Shown piece after piece: positions 24,206 through 30,292 of a stretch of 31,291 nucleotides of DNA. The DNA comes from Bacteroides sp. (GTDB lineage Bacteria; Bacteroidota; Bacteroidia; Bacteroidales; Bacteroidaceae). Within the stretch, counting starts at the first letter, position 1. Each line of letters opens with the position of its first letter. The position numbers and the translations under genes were made by a program. Location of the stretch: the NCBI GenBank assembly GCA_030151635.1, contig JASLDF010000002.1, positions 1 to 31,291 of the forward strand, read 5' to 3'. Under the pieces are notes generated by a model that saw nothing but the letters and a program-made list of their open reading frames with translations, did no database searches and was not told the origin of the DNA.

Positions 24206-24260
24206 CACATATAAAACGGGCTAGAATCTCATGGAAATTCTAGCCCGTTTTATATATGTG
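24206..24260. terminator. Long palindromic terminator
   Basis: AAAACGGGCTAGAAT (24213-24227) pairs perfectly with 24237-24251 around a 9-nt loop. CACATAT and ATATATGTG extend the stem outward with a 2-nt bulge. TTTT occurs on both strands after the GC core. It lies 18 nt past the stop of the minus-strand gene at 24278, which it likely terminates, and could also end a plus-strand RNA. Confidence 0.9.
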
Positions 24261-24277
24261 CTGTTTGAATGCAATGT

Positions 24278-24532
24278 TTATTGTTGCATGTTCATAACAT
24301 CAATTTTATGATAGAAAAGAAGCGCAATGACCATAAGTGCAATGCCAATGATTCCATAAACAATACGAACCCACTTGGGGCTTAGGTGACTGCGTAGGAA
24401 GCTCAAGTTCCTAGAATTAAGAAACCATTTTGCATTCGACATTGCCGAGATGAAACAAATGGCACCCGCAATAAAAAATATGCTAAGCATAATGTAATGG
24501 GGAACCATACTTGGAGCTTCTTTCATATCCAT
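24278..24532 (-). CDS. Imm17-like two-helix membrane protein
   Basis: The 84-aa product has two transmembrane helices (about residues 12-31 and 55-74) joined by a basic loop. The segment SNAKWFLNSRNLSFLRSHLSPKWVRIVYGIIGIALMV (split: NAKWFLNSRN, then WVRIVYGIIGIAL) resembles the pattern of the immunity-17 (Imm17) family, in which a W-F/W-F-x-S-R is followed by a R-x-F/V-Y-G-x-x-G helix. Imm17 members are named for proximity to polymorphic toxins, but no toxin is visible here. It starts 1 nt after tsaE and is the last gene of the operon. Family call is from memory and moderate. Confidence 0.55.
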   Translation of the reverse strand: MDMKEAPSMVPHYIMLSIFFIAGAICFISAMSNAKWFLNSRNLSFLRSHLSPKWVRIVYGIIGIALMVIALLFYHKIDVMNMQQ

Positions 24533-24533
24533 C

Positions 24534-24953
24534 TTAGTTTTGTAGTTTCACAATTCTAGAACCGTCTTCTAGTTCTTCAATATTAACTTGAACTGCATCC
24601 TCAGGAAGAAGATCTTCAATTAGTTCAGGCCATTCAATAAAGCAAATAGCACCACTATATAAGTAATCTTCATAGCCCATATCATAAACTTCTTCTAGTT
24701 TTTTGATTCTATAAAAATCAAAATGATAGATAAGCTCGGCAGTCTCTTCAGAGCGGTATTCGTTTACAATCGCAAATGTTGGCGATGTAATAATATCTTC
24801 AACTCCTAATTCTTCGCAAATGGCTTTAATGAAAGTTGTTTTACCAGCTCCCATTTTACCATTGAAAGCATACACAGTGTGTTCGCCCATTGCTGCAACA
24901 AATTGTTTTGCAGCCTCATTGATTTGATCTAATGATTGTATTTTTATTTCCAT
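24534..24953 (-). CDS. tsaE: tRNA threonylcarbamoyladenosine biosynthesis ATPase TsaE
   Basis: TsaE is the ATPase that resets the TsaBD complex during t6A37 synthesis in ANN-decoding tRNAs. The 139-aa product has Walker A G32-K-M-G-A-G-K38-T, the ITSPTFAIVNEY switch segment, YHFDFYRI and the CFIEWPELI strand, all family hallmarks. It is 12 nt downstream of the ABC permease and 1 nt upstream of the small membrane gene. The partners TsaB, TsaC and TsaD are not in the window. Confidence 0.95.
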   Translation of the reverse strand: MEIKIQSLDQINEAAKQFVAAMGEHTVYAFNGKMGAGKTTFIKAICEELGVEDIITSPTFAIVNEYRSEETAELIYHFDFYRIKKLEEVYDMGYEDYLYSGAICFIEWPELIEDLLPEDAVQVNIEELEDGSRIVKLQN

Positions 24954-24965
24954 GTTGTAATGGCG

Positions 24966-25769
24966 TTATTTATTTTTGATATAAACGATTGTTTTGCAAA
25001 TTACGTAAATTAATATCGAGAAAAAAATGATCGATGCCCCAGAAGGCACATGTAGTGTATAAGAAATAGACAAACCACCTAAGCATCCTAAAAACCCGAT
25101 AAGAATAGAAAGCCAAATGATTTTAGAGAAGTTGTTACTAAACAAATTTGCCGTCATTTGGGGTATTGTTAAAAGAGAAATGACCAGTACAATGCCAATC
25201 ATGTGCAGTGTTGCAACAATAGTAAGTGATATGAACATCATTAAGATGTATTCAAACCATTCTACAGGCATTCGTTGCGATTTTGCATACTCCCTGTCAA
25301 AGGCAATAGTTTTAATTGGATTAATATAGAATCCAAAAAAGAGACTCAATAATAGTGCCACTATGCCAATGAAGTATAAATCACCTTTACTAATGGTCAG
25401 GATATTGCCAAATAAGTAGGTCGAAAGCTCGGGTGTAAAACCAGAACCTAGGAAGGTGAAAATTACACCTACTGCCATTCCAAAAGTCCAGAACACTGCG
25501 ATAGCTGAATCTTCACGAATTTCTTTTTTCTTGGTAAGCCATTCGACTCCAAACCCCGAAAGAATTGAGAAAATAGCCGCTGAGGCTAGTGGGGAAAAAC
25601 CAGTATATAAACCAATTCCAATTCCACCCAATGAAGAGTGGGTTAACCCCCCACTTATAAACACCAAGCGTTTGGATACAATATATGTACCAATAATTCC
25701 ACAAGCAATACTTGCGAGTAGGCTACCAATAATAGCATACTGAAAGAATTTATATTGTAGAATCTCCAT
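24966..25769 (-). CDS. Metal ABC transporter permease (ZnuB/MntB type)
   Basis: The 267-aa inner-membrane protein has about eight hydrophobic helices and the family's signatures: GTYIVSKRLVFISGGLTHSSLGGIGIG in the early segment (an SGGLTHSSLGGIG core), SDSAIAVFWTF-like EDSAIAVFWTFGMAVG, IKTIAFDREYAKSQ and a late MTANLFSNNFSKI. This is the ABC-3 permease group importing zinc, manganese or iron. The metal cannot be told from sequence. No ATPase or metal-binding lipoprotein is adjacent, which is odd, so partners must lie elsewhere. It follows the Cys-rich gene by 5 nt. Confidence 0.9.
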   Translation of the reverse strand: MEILQYKFFQYAIIGSLLASIACGIIGTYIVSKRLVFISGGLTHSSLGGIGIGLYTGFSPLASAAIFSILSGFGVEWLTKKKEIREDSAIAVFWTFGMAVGVIFTFLGSGFTPELSTYLFGNILTISKGDLYFIGIVALLLSLFFGFYINPIKTIAFDREYAKSQRMPVEWFEYILMMFISLTIVATLHMIGIVLVISLLTIPQMTANLFSNNFSKIIWLSILIGFLGCLGGLSISYTLHVPSGASIIFFSILIYVICKTIVYIKNK

Positions 25770-25774
25770 AGGGC

Positions 25775-26194
25775 TTAATGAATTCTTCGTTCTCCGATAA
25801 TTAAAAAAACTTCGTCTTTAATGTCTTCTGGTAAGTTTATACCTCTAAGCATTAAACTTCTTACCCAACCTGCTACATCAGTATCTTGCATGGTGTAAAA
25901 AACATCTCTAAATAGATCCGACTGTTCGGCTGTATAATCTTCTGGAGTATAGCCAATAAATTCATCAAGTTCTTCGTCATCGTAGTACTCAATTTTTTGA
26001 CTGACTGCAGCTAATAGACTGTCCTTTTCGCAGGTTTGATGTTGTCCACAGCATTCTGTGTCAACTTCGACAATTTCCGGGAATTCTTCTATTTCTCCTT
26101 TTTCAATTTTCTTTTTTAGTTTTTTATTGCGTAAAGCTCCAGCTACAAAAGCCAAAACTCCAACGGCAACTAAGAAAATGATTAGTTCTAACAT
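25775..26194 (-). CDS. Membrane-anchored CCGxHxxC protein, unknown function
   Basis: The 139-aa product has an N-terminal transmembrane helix (about 3-20), a Lys-rich stop-transfer segment, then a cytoplasmic domain. The most striking feature is ECCGQHQTCEKDSLL at about 47-61, a C-C-x-x-H-x-x-C cluster that could bind a metal. After it come IEYYDDEELDEFIGYTPEDYTAEQ and DVAGWVRSLMLRGINLPEDIKDE, helical and conserved-looking. I do not recognise a named family. It heads the operon with the metal permease 5 nt downstream, so a role in metal handling is plausible but unproven. A -7 box lies just upstream. Confidence 0.7.
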   Translation of the reverse strand: MLELIIFLVAVGVLAFVAGALRNKKLKKKIEKGEIEEFPEIVEVDTECCGQHQTCEKDSLLAAVSQKIEYYDDEELDEFIGYTPEDYTAEQSDLFRDVFYTMQDTDVAGWVRSLMLRGINLPEDIKDEVFLIIGERRIH

Positions 26195-26217
26195 AATAAT
26201 TAAAAATTGTTCAGTTA

Positions 26218-26225
26218 CAAAGTTA
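26218..26225 (-). promoter_or_regulatory. -7 box for the permease-tsaE operon
   Basis: Minus-strand TAACTTTG matches TAnnTTTG; transcription would start about 26211, some 17 nt before the ATG. A TTTG 13 bp upstream is too close to be a normal -33 box. Confidence 0.5.
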
Positions 26226-26255
26226 AAGGATATCTCCCCAAACTCTACTTTTGTT

Positions 26256-27482
26256 TCACTTTTTTAGCAGTTTAACCCCAGCTTTTTGTAAATCTTCCCA
26301 ATATAAAGGGTATGATTTTGTAACAACCATTGGTTCGTCAATTGTTATCTCTGGATAAACAATTGCCGCAGGAGCAAAAGCCATTGCCATTCGATGATCT
26401 TCGTATGTACTTATTATCGGGTTTTGTTCCGAAGGACACGTTTTGCCCTCCCAATAGATTGCATGATCGCCATCAGCTTTAAGGATAAAACCTAACTTAC
26501 GCATTTCTACAATTAAAGCTTCAATACGGTCGGTCTCTTTAATTCGTAGAGTTTCAAGTCCACTGAATCTAAAGGTTGTACCCAATAACGCTGCAGTAAC
26601 AACAAAAGTTTGTGCTAAATCGGGAATTTCTTTAAAATTAGCTTCAAGATGATCGGTTACATTAGCACCTTTTTTTAACAAAATACCTTCCTCTGTTTGT
26701 TTAAGGCTGATGCCTAGTTTTTTAAATAATTGAGCTCCTTTAGAATCACCTTGAAGGCTGTTTAAAGTTACGCGAGATAAAAAAATCTCACCTTTTGGAG
26801 CTAATGCTAGCATTTCAAACCAGTATGATGCAGCACTCCAGTCGGCTTCAATTACCATTGCTGTGGGTTTATAAAGAACTCCTTCAACTTTAATTTCGGA
26901 GGAGTTTAGCCATTGTATTTTTGCACCGCAAGACTGCATGAGTTGCATCGTCATGTTGATATATGGGATAGATGTAATGTTGCCTTCTAACTTCAGTGTT
27001 AGTCCTTGTTCAAAGGTTGGAGCAACAAGAAGTAGTGCTGATATAAATTGAGAGCTCACAGAGCCGTCTAGTTTTATTTCGCCACCTTTCAATTTTTTCC
27101 CTTTTATTCTTAATGGAGGAAAATCAACATTATTCACATACTCAATATCTGCACCTAAAGACTTTAGGGCATCGACTAGTATATGTATTGGTCTGTTTTG
27201 CATTCGCTCAGTTCCTGTTATAACGTGTTCTCCCTCTGTTACTGCAAAATAGGCTGATAAAAAACGCATAGCCGTTCCAGCTGCCATAATGTCAATAACT
27301 TCATCAGAGGACTCCAAGGCTTTAATAGTAACATCGGTGTCGTCACATTTAGCTAAATGAGAAGGACGGATGCCATTAGGTGTTAGTGCAGAGATGATTA
27401 GGGCACGATTACTAATGCTCTTTGAGCTTGGTAAATCAATAGTACCCAATAGGTTTAATGGAAAATCTAACGAATATTGCAT
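26256..27482 (-). CDS. aroA: 3-phosphoshikimate 1-carboxyvinyltransferase (EPSP synthase)
   Basis: AroA adds the enolpyruvyl group of PEP to shikimate-3-phosphate in the aromatic pathway. From MQYSLDFPLN the product is 408 aa, slightly shorter than the ~427 aa E. coli enzyme. Signatures are LPSSKSISNRALI with the phosphate-binding Lys-Ser-x-Ser, AAGTAMRFL, GTERMQNRPI, DGSVSSQFISALL, the late LRIKETDRIEAL and YEDHRMAMAFA. The frame is open 21 codons further, but those residues overlap the promoter boxes and are rejected. It stands alone on the minus strand, 61 nt upstream of the Cys-rich gene. Confidence 0.95.
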   Translation of the reverse strand: MQYSLDFPLNLLGTIDLPSSKSISNRALIISALTPNGIRPSHLAKCDDTDVTIKALESSDEVIDIMAAGTAMRFLSAYFAVTEGEHVITGTERMQNRPIHILVDALKSLGADIEYVNNVDFPPLRIKGKKLKGGEIKLDGSVSSQFISALLLVAPTFEQGLTLKLEGNITSIPYINMTMQLMQSCGAKIQWLNSSEIKVEGVLYKPTAMVIEADWSAASYWFEMLALAPKGEIFLSRVTLNSLQGDSKGAQLFKKLGISLKQTEEGILLKKGANVTDHLEANFKEIPDLAQTFVVTAALLGTTFRFSGLETLRIKETDRIEALIVEMRKLGFILKADGDHAIYWEGKTCPSEQNPIISTYEDHRMAMAFAPAAIVYPEITIDEPMVVTKSYPLYWEDLQKAGVKLLKK

Positions 27483-27513
27483 GGTGTATTTACTATTTCT
27501 TAATGTAGTGATA

Positions 27514-27545
27514 CAAAAATACAGCAAAAATGTTTGATTCAACAA
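27514..27545 (-). promoter_or_regulatory. Promoter of aroA
   Basis: On the minus strand TTG (complement of 27543-27545), a 21-bp spacer and TATTTTTG (complement of 27514-27521) fit the consensus. Predicted start near 27507, 25 nt before the ATG. Confidence 0.7.
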
Positions 27546-27582
27546 TTAATGTTATGAAGATGTGAGGTGGCTATCAATTTTG

Positions 27583-27590
27583 TATATTTG
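27583..27590 (+). promoter_or_regulatory. -7 box of the M28 peptidase gene
   Basis: TATATTTG matches the consensus; transcription should begin near 27597, about 20 nt before the ATG at 27617. Its last base is the G of an in-frame GTG, so that codon cannot be the start. Confidence 0.65.
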
Positions 27591-27616
27591 TGAATACGAA
27601 ACAAATTAATAATACA

Positions 27617-28618
27617 ATGCGAAGAGTTTTATTCTATAGCTTACTAATTATCTCATCCCTTACAGCTTTGGCTCAAAAGCCTCATGTAAAGGGGTTAAAT
27701 ACGATTAATATCGAGTCGGCCAAGGCCCATATAAATTTCCTAGCACACGATGAACTTGAAGGTCGTGAAGCAGGTTTTCAAGGTGGCCGTGTGGCTCGAG
27801 AGTATATCATCTCCAGATTGACCGAGTTGAATGTTCAACCCTTCTTTGATGGGAAATACACTCAGCCGTTTGAAGCAGTAAAAGTAGACCATCAGCGTAA
27901 AGGTCGCTTCCATGTGCATCCGGATTCAATTTCTGAATTGAAAAAAGACACCCATCAAGCGTTACAAATGAATAATGTACTTGGTTTTATTCCAGGTAAA
28001 AACAGCAATGAATATGTCATAGTAGGTGCACACTACGACCATTTAGGTCTTGATCCTTATTTAGCTGGCGACCAAATTTACAACGGTGCTGATGATAATG
28101 CATCAGGTGTATCGGCGGTACTTCAAATTGCGAAAGCATTTGTAATGTCTGGTCAACAGCCCCAACGTAATGTTGTATTTGCTTTTTGGGATGGCGAAGA
28201 AAAAGGGCTTCTAGGTTCTAAGTTCTTTGTGCAAGAGTATGATAAACTAGACCAAGTAAAGGGATATCTTAATTTCGATATGATTGGACGTAACAACAAA
28301 CCCGACCAACCTAAACATGTAGTTTATTTCTATACGGAAGCAAACCCTGTTTTTGGCGAGTGGTTAAAAACAGATATTGAAAAATATAAGTTAGAGTTAG
28401 AACCAGACTACAGAGCTTGGGACAAACCGGTTGGTGGTAGTGATAATGGTTCATTTGCCAAACACAACATTCCAATTATTTGGTATCATACGGATTGGCA
28501 CAAAGATTACCACAAACCAACAGACCATGCAGAGTTGTTGAATTGGGAAAAGGTGGTTGAAATAACAAAAGCATCATTCTTGAACATGTGGCACATGGCC
28601 AATGACAAGACTTTCTAA
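27617..28618 (+). CDS. Secreted M28-family zinc aminopeptidase
   Basis: The 333-aa product starts with a signal peptide (MRRVLFYSLLIISSLTALA, cleavage near 19-20). A PA-domain-less M28 core follows with the zinc ligands in expected order: H139 in GAHYDHLG, bridging D159 in NGADDNASG, catalytic E194 and ligand E195 in WDGEEKGLLG, D221 in NFDMIGR and a C-terminal His in WYHTDWHKDYHKPTDH. All appear intact, so it should trim N-terminal residues from peptides in the periplasm or outside. No neighbour forms an obvious operon with it. A terminator follows immediately. Confidence 0.92.
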   Translation: MRRVLFYSLLIISSLTALAQKPHVKGLNTINIESAKAHINFLAHDELEGREAGFQGGRVAREYIISRLTELNVQPFFDGKYTQPFEAVKVDHQRKGRFHVHPDSISELKKDTHQALQMNNVLGFIPGKNSNEYVIVGAHYDHLGLDPYLAGDQIYNGADDNASGVSAVLQIAKAFVMSGQQPQRNVVFAFWDGEEKGLLGSKFFVQEYDKLDQVKGYLNFDMIGRNNKPDQPKHVVYFYTEANPVFGEWLKTDIEKYKLELEPDYRAWDKPVGGSDNGSFAKHNIPIIWYHTDWHKDYHKPTDHAELLNWEKVVEITKASFLNMWHMANDKTF

Positions 28619-28642
28619 TTTAGCAGTCAACAAATAAATAAT

Positions 28643-28683
28643 AAAAGGATTGATAAACACTTAATGTGCTATCAATCCTTTTT
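28643..28683 (+). terminator. Terminator after the M28 peptidase gene
   Basis: AAAAGGATTGATA (28643-28655) pairs with 28670-28682, with an inner CAC/GTG pair, then T to 28683. The run of A on its left means it may also act for the convergent yqaE-like gene. Confidence 0.9.
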
Positions 28684-28708
28684 ATGTATTCTAGCTCTTG
28701 ATACTTGT

Positions 28709-28900
28709 TTAGTATCTTCTTTTGAACTGTCGGTTTATTTCTGCTTTTGTTCGCGCATCATGTAGAGAAGCTACTGCCCAAATGGATGCAGGAAGCCATC
28801 CTATGCACGTTAGTTGTAAAACTAGGCAAAGAATGCATGTGAAAATTTTTCCTCGTAGAAGGAAAGATAATGAAGGAAATAAAACAGCAATAAGTATCAT
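28709..28900 (-). CDS. YqaE/Pmp3-family small membrane protein
   Basis: The 63-aa product has two hydrophobic helices (about 1-14 and 20-45), with ILIAVLFPSLSFLLRGK, LQLTCIGWLPASIWAV and a charged tail. This is the pattern of the UPF0057/Pmp3 stress-induced membrane peptides (short N-terminal helix, P-x-x-x-F-x-x-x-G, then a G-W/Y-x-P helix). Members affect membrane potential or salt tolerance in yeast and plants; the bacterial role is unclear. It is monocistronic on the minus strand between two terminators. The complementary strand is also open for 61 codons but gives an unlikely Arg/Cys-rich peptide. Confidence 0.75.
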   Translation of the reverse strand: MILIAVLFPSLSFLLRGKIFTCILCLVLQLTCIGWLPASIWAVASLHDARTKAEINRQFKRRY

Positions 28901-28935
28901 TGTGTAATGGAGATGTGTAAATTTAGTCTTAAAAT

Positions 28936-28975
28936 AATAGAGCTGAATTCTTTTTAATTCAGCTCTATATTATTT
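28936..28975 (-). terminator. Terminator of the C59 hydrolase gene
   Basis: TAGAGCTGAATT (28938-28949) pairs perfectly with 28956-28967 around a 6-nt loop. Read on the minus strand it follows the gene stop at 28991 by about 20 nt and ends in ATTATTTT. It also separates this gene from the yqaE-like gene. Confidence 0.85.
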
Positions 28976-28990
28976 ACATGAATGCGAAAA

Positions 28991-30040
28991 CTATTGAAGG
29001 TGTTCTTCAATACCAATAAATTGGAAAGGTTTCGCTTTTTTGAATTTAGACACGACATTACCTGTATAGGTTTGTCCGTCTAAAAGATTTAGTTTCTTAA
29101 CTCCAGCTTTAGGAGAGAAGTCTATGTCTTTCAGAGGCATACTTAGTAAGTTTGGTTCTAGTGCATCTTCAAAATAGTAGACCAAGTTGGTTTGGTCTGC
29201 CATACTTCTCCATCTCGTAGAAGAAATGTTTGGTTGATTTGCTGTACTTATACCAAAAGGTACTGAACAGTTTCGAATAACGCTAAGTGCTGCATAAACA
29301 GCTACTTTGGGATCATCTGTATGTGCTACAGCATCTTTGTAAAATGAAGCCCTTACAAAGCGGTCTGCGGCACGATTGGTTCCAGGTAACATGGTTGTCC
29401 CTCCAATTTGTTGCCAATAATCGTTCAAAGCTAATTGTTTCTCAAAGGTAGGAGAGTTAGTCATCACGTTGTACGACTTGTCGTGGTGAATAACCAATTT
29501 GCCATCAATATATTCAAAGATAGCATTATCGCCTAGAGCATCTGAGATTGAAAGGTGCAGTGTTGCCATTCGCTCTCCCGTTGGCATCATATCCGAAATA
29601 ACCAAAAAAGGTTCGTCTTTTAGTTCGTTCACGGCTTCTTCAACAGTTGCATAATTATCTAGTAGGTATTGCACCCAAGCAGCAATAGAAATCCCTTTCT
29701 TGTCTACCGCTCTTGTAGGGTAAGTAGATTCGGCTAGCCAAAGTAAATTAGCAGCTAATCCTTTTTCGTTGATTCCATCTGTAGATGCTATATCGTATGC
29801 AGAAGCCACTACACTACCATATTTAGAAGTCCAAGTCAATGAATTTGCACCAATTTCTCCATTTCTCTCCATGCCACGTGGGAATATCCAAAGATTGGTA
29901 TCAATTTTATCCTTCCAATCCATAGAACGAGTAGTAATGATTAACTCTTTAGGTCCTTTGTACACTACACGGGTACATGGGCGGGCATCAGTAATGCCAA
30001 TAATGAATAGACACGCTAGTATAAATGTAAATTTCTTCAT
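28991..30040 (-). CDS. C59-family choloylglycine/penicillin V hydrolase, secreted
   Basis: This Ntn-hydrolase family cleaves linear amides such as conjugated bile salts, penicillin V or N-acyl homoserine lactones. The 349-aa product has a signal peptide (MKKFTFILACLFIIGITDA), and processing exposes Cys22 (ARPCTRVVY) as the N-terminal nucleophile. R38 and D41 in TTRSMDW, the ANLLWLAEST strand, N195 in VMTNSPTFE and R227 in ADRFVRASFY fit the catalytic set. I cannot assign the substrate from sequence; the NLLWL segment and overall type suggest a Gram-negative cluster rather than the Lactobacillus one. It is monocistronic, with a promoter and dyad upstream and a terminator downstream. Confidence 0.9.
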   Translation of the reverse strand: MKKFTFILACLFIIGITDARPCTRVVYKGPKELIITTRSMDWKDKIDTNLWIFPRGMERNGEIGANSLTWTSKYGSVVASAYDIASTDGINEKGLAANLLWLAESTYPTRAVDKKGISIAAWVQYLLDNYATVEEAVNELKDEPFLVISDMMPTGERMATLHLSISDALGDNAIFEYIDGKLVIHHDKSYNVMTNSPTFEKQLALNDYWQQIGGTTMLPGTNRAADRFVRASFYKDAVAHTDDPKVAVYAALSVIRNCSVPFGISTANQPNISSTRWRSMADQTNLVYYFEDALEPNLLSMPLKDIDFSPKAGVKKLNLLDGQTYTGNVVSKFKKAKPFQFIGIEEHLQ

Positions 30041-30062
30041 ACGATTCGTTTGTTTGTTTAAT

Positions 30063-30092
30063 CAAATATAGAGTGTAACAGACTTGTACACT
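30063..30092 (-). promoter_or_regulatory. C59 gene promoter with an inverted repeat
   Basis: Minus-strand TATATTTG (complement of 30063-30070) is a consensus -7 box 22 nt before the ATG. The place for a -33 box holds no TTTG. Instead AGTGTA (30072-30077) and TACACT (30087-30092) form a perfect inverted repeat with a 9-bp spacer immediately upstream of the -7 box, where a regulator could bind. Confidence 0.5.
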
Positions 30093-30292
30093 ATGATTTG
30101 AAACAAAGGTAAAAGATTTTTGTTGTGAGCTGTCTCATTTATTTTTTATATTTTCACAATGTGTCATCTTTCTTAAAACAAGTTGTAATGTCATTTTTAA
30201 CTAAATGAGGGCTTTAATTTATATATTAGCTTTTAATTTGGAGTAGTATTCACATTGAATTAGTAACTAAACAAAAATCTATTATAAACATC

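Noticed and set aside
25456..25743. 95-codon plus-strand ORF inside the metal permease gene
   Set aside because: It is antisense to a clear membrane protein gene; composition and lack of a promoter mark it as a shadow frame.
27590..27616. GTG start for the M28 peptidase
   Set aside because: The GTG overlaps the last base of the -7 box; the ATG at 27617 begins a proper signal peptide.
28722..28907. Plus-strand ORF opposite the YqaE-like gene
   Set aside because: It is the antisense of a recognisable YqaE/Pmp3 protein and gives an unlikely Arg/Cys-rich peptide with no family resemblance.
30124..30160. TTGTGA and TCACAA as a Rex operator before the GH20 gene
   Set aside because: The half-sites are 25 bp apart instead of about 6, so they do not form a Rex site.
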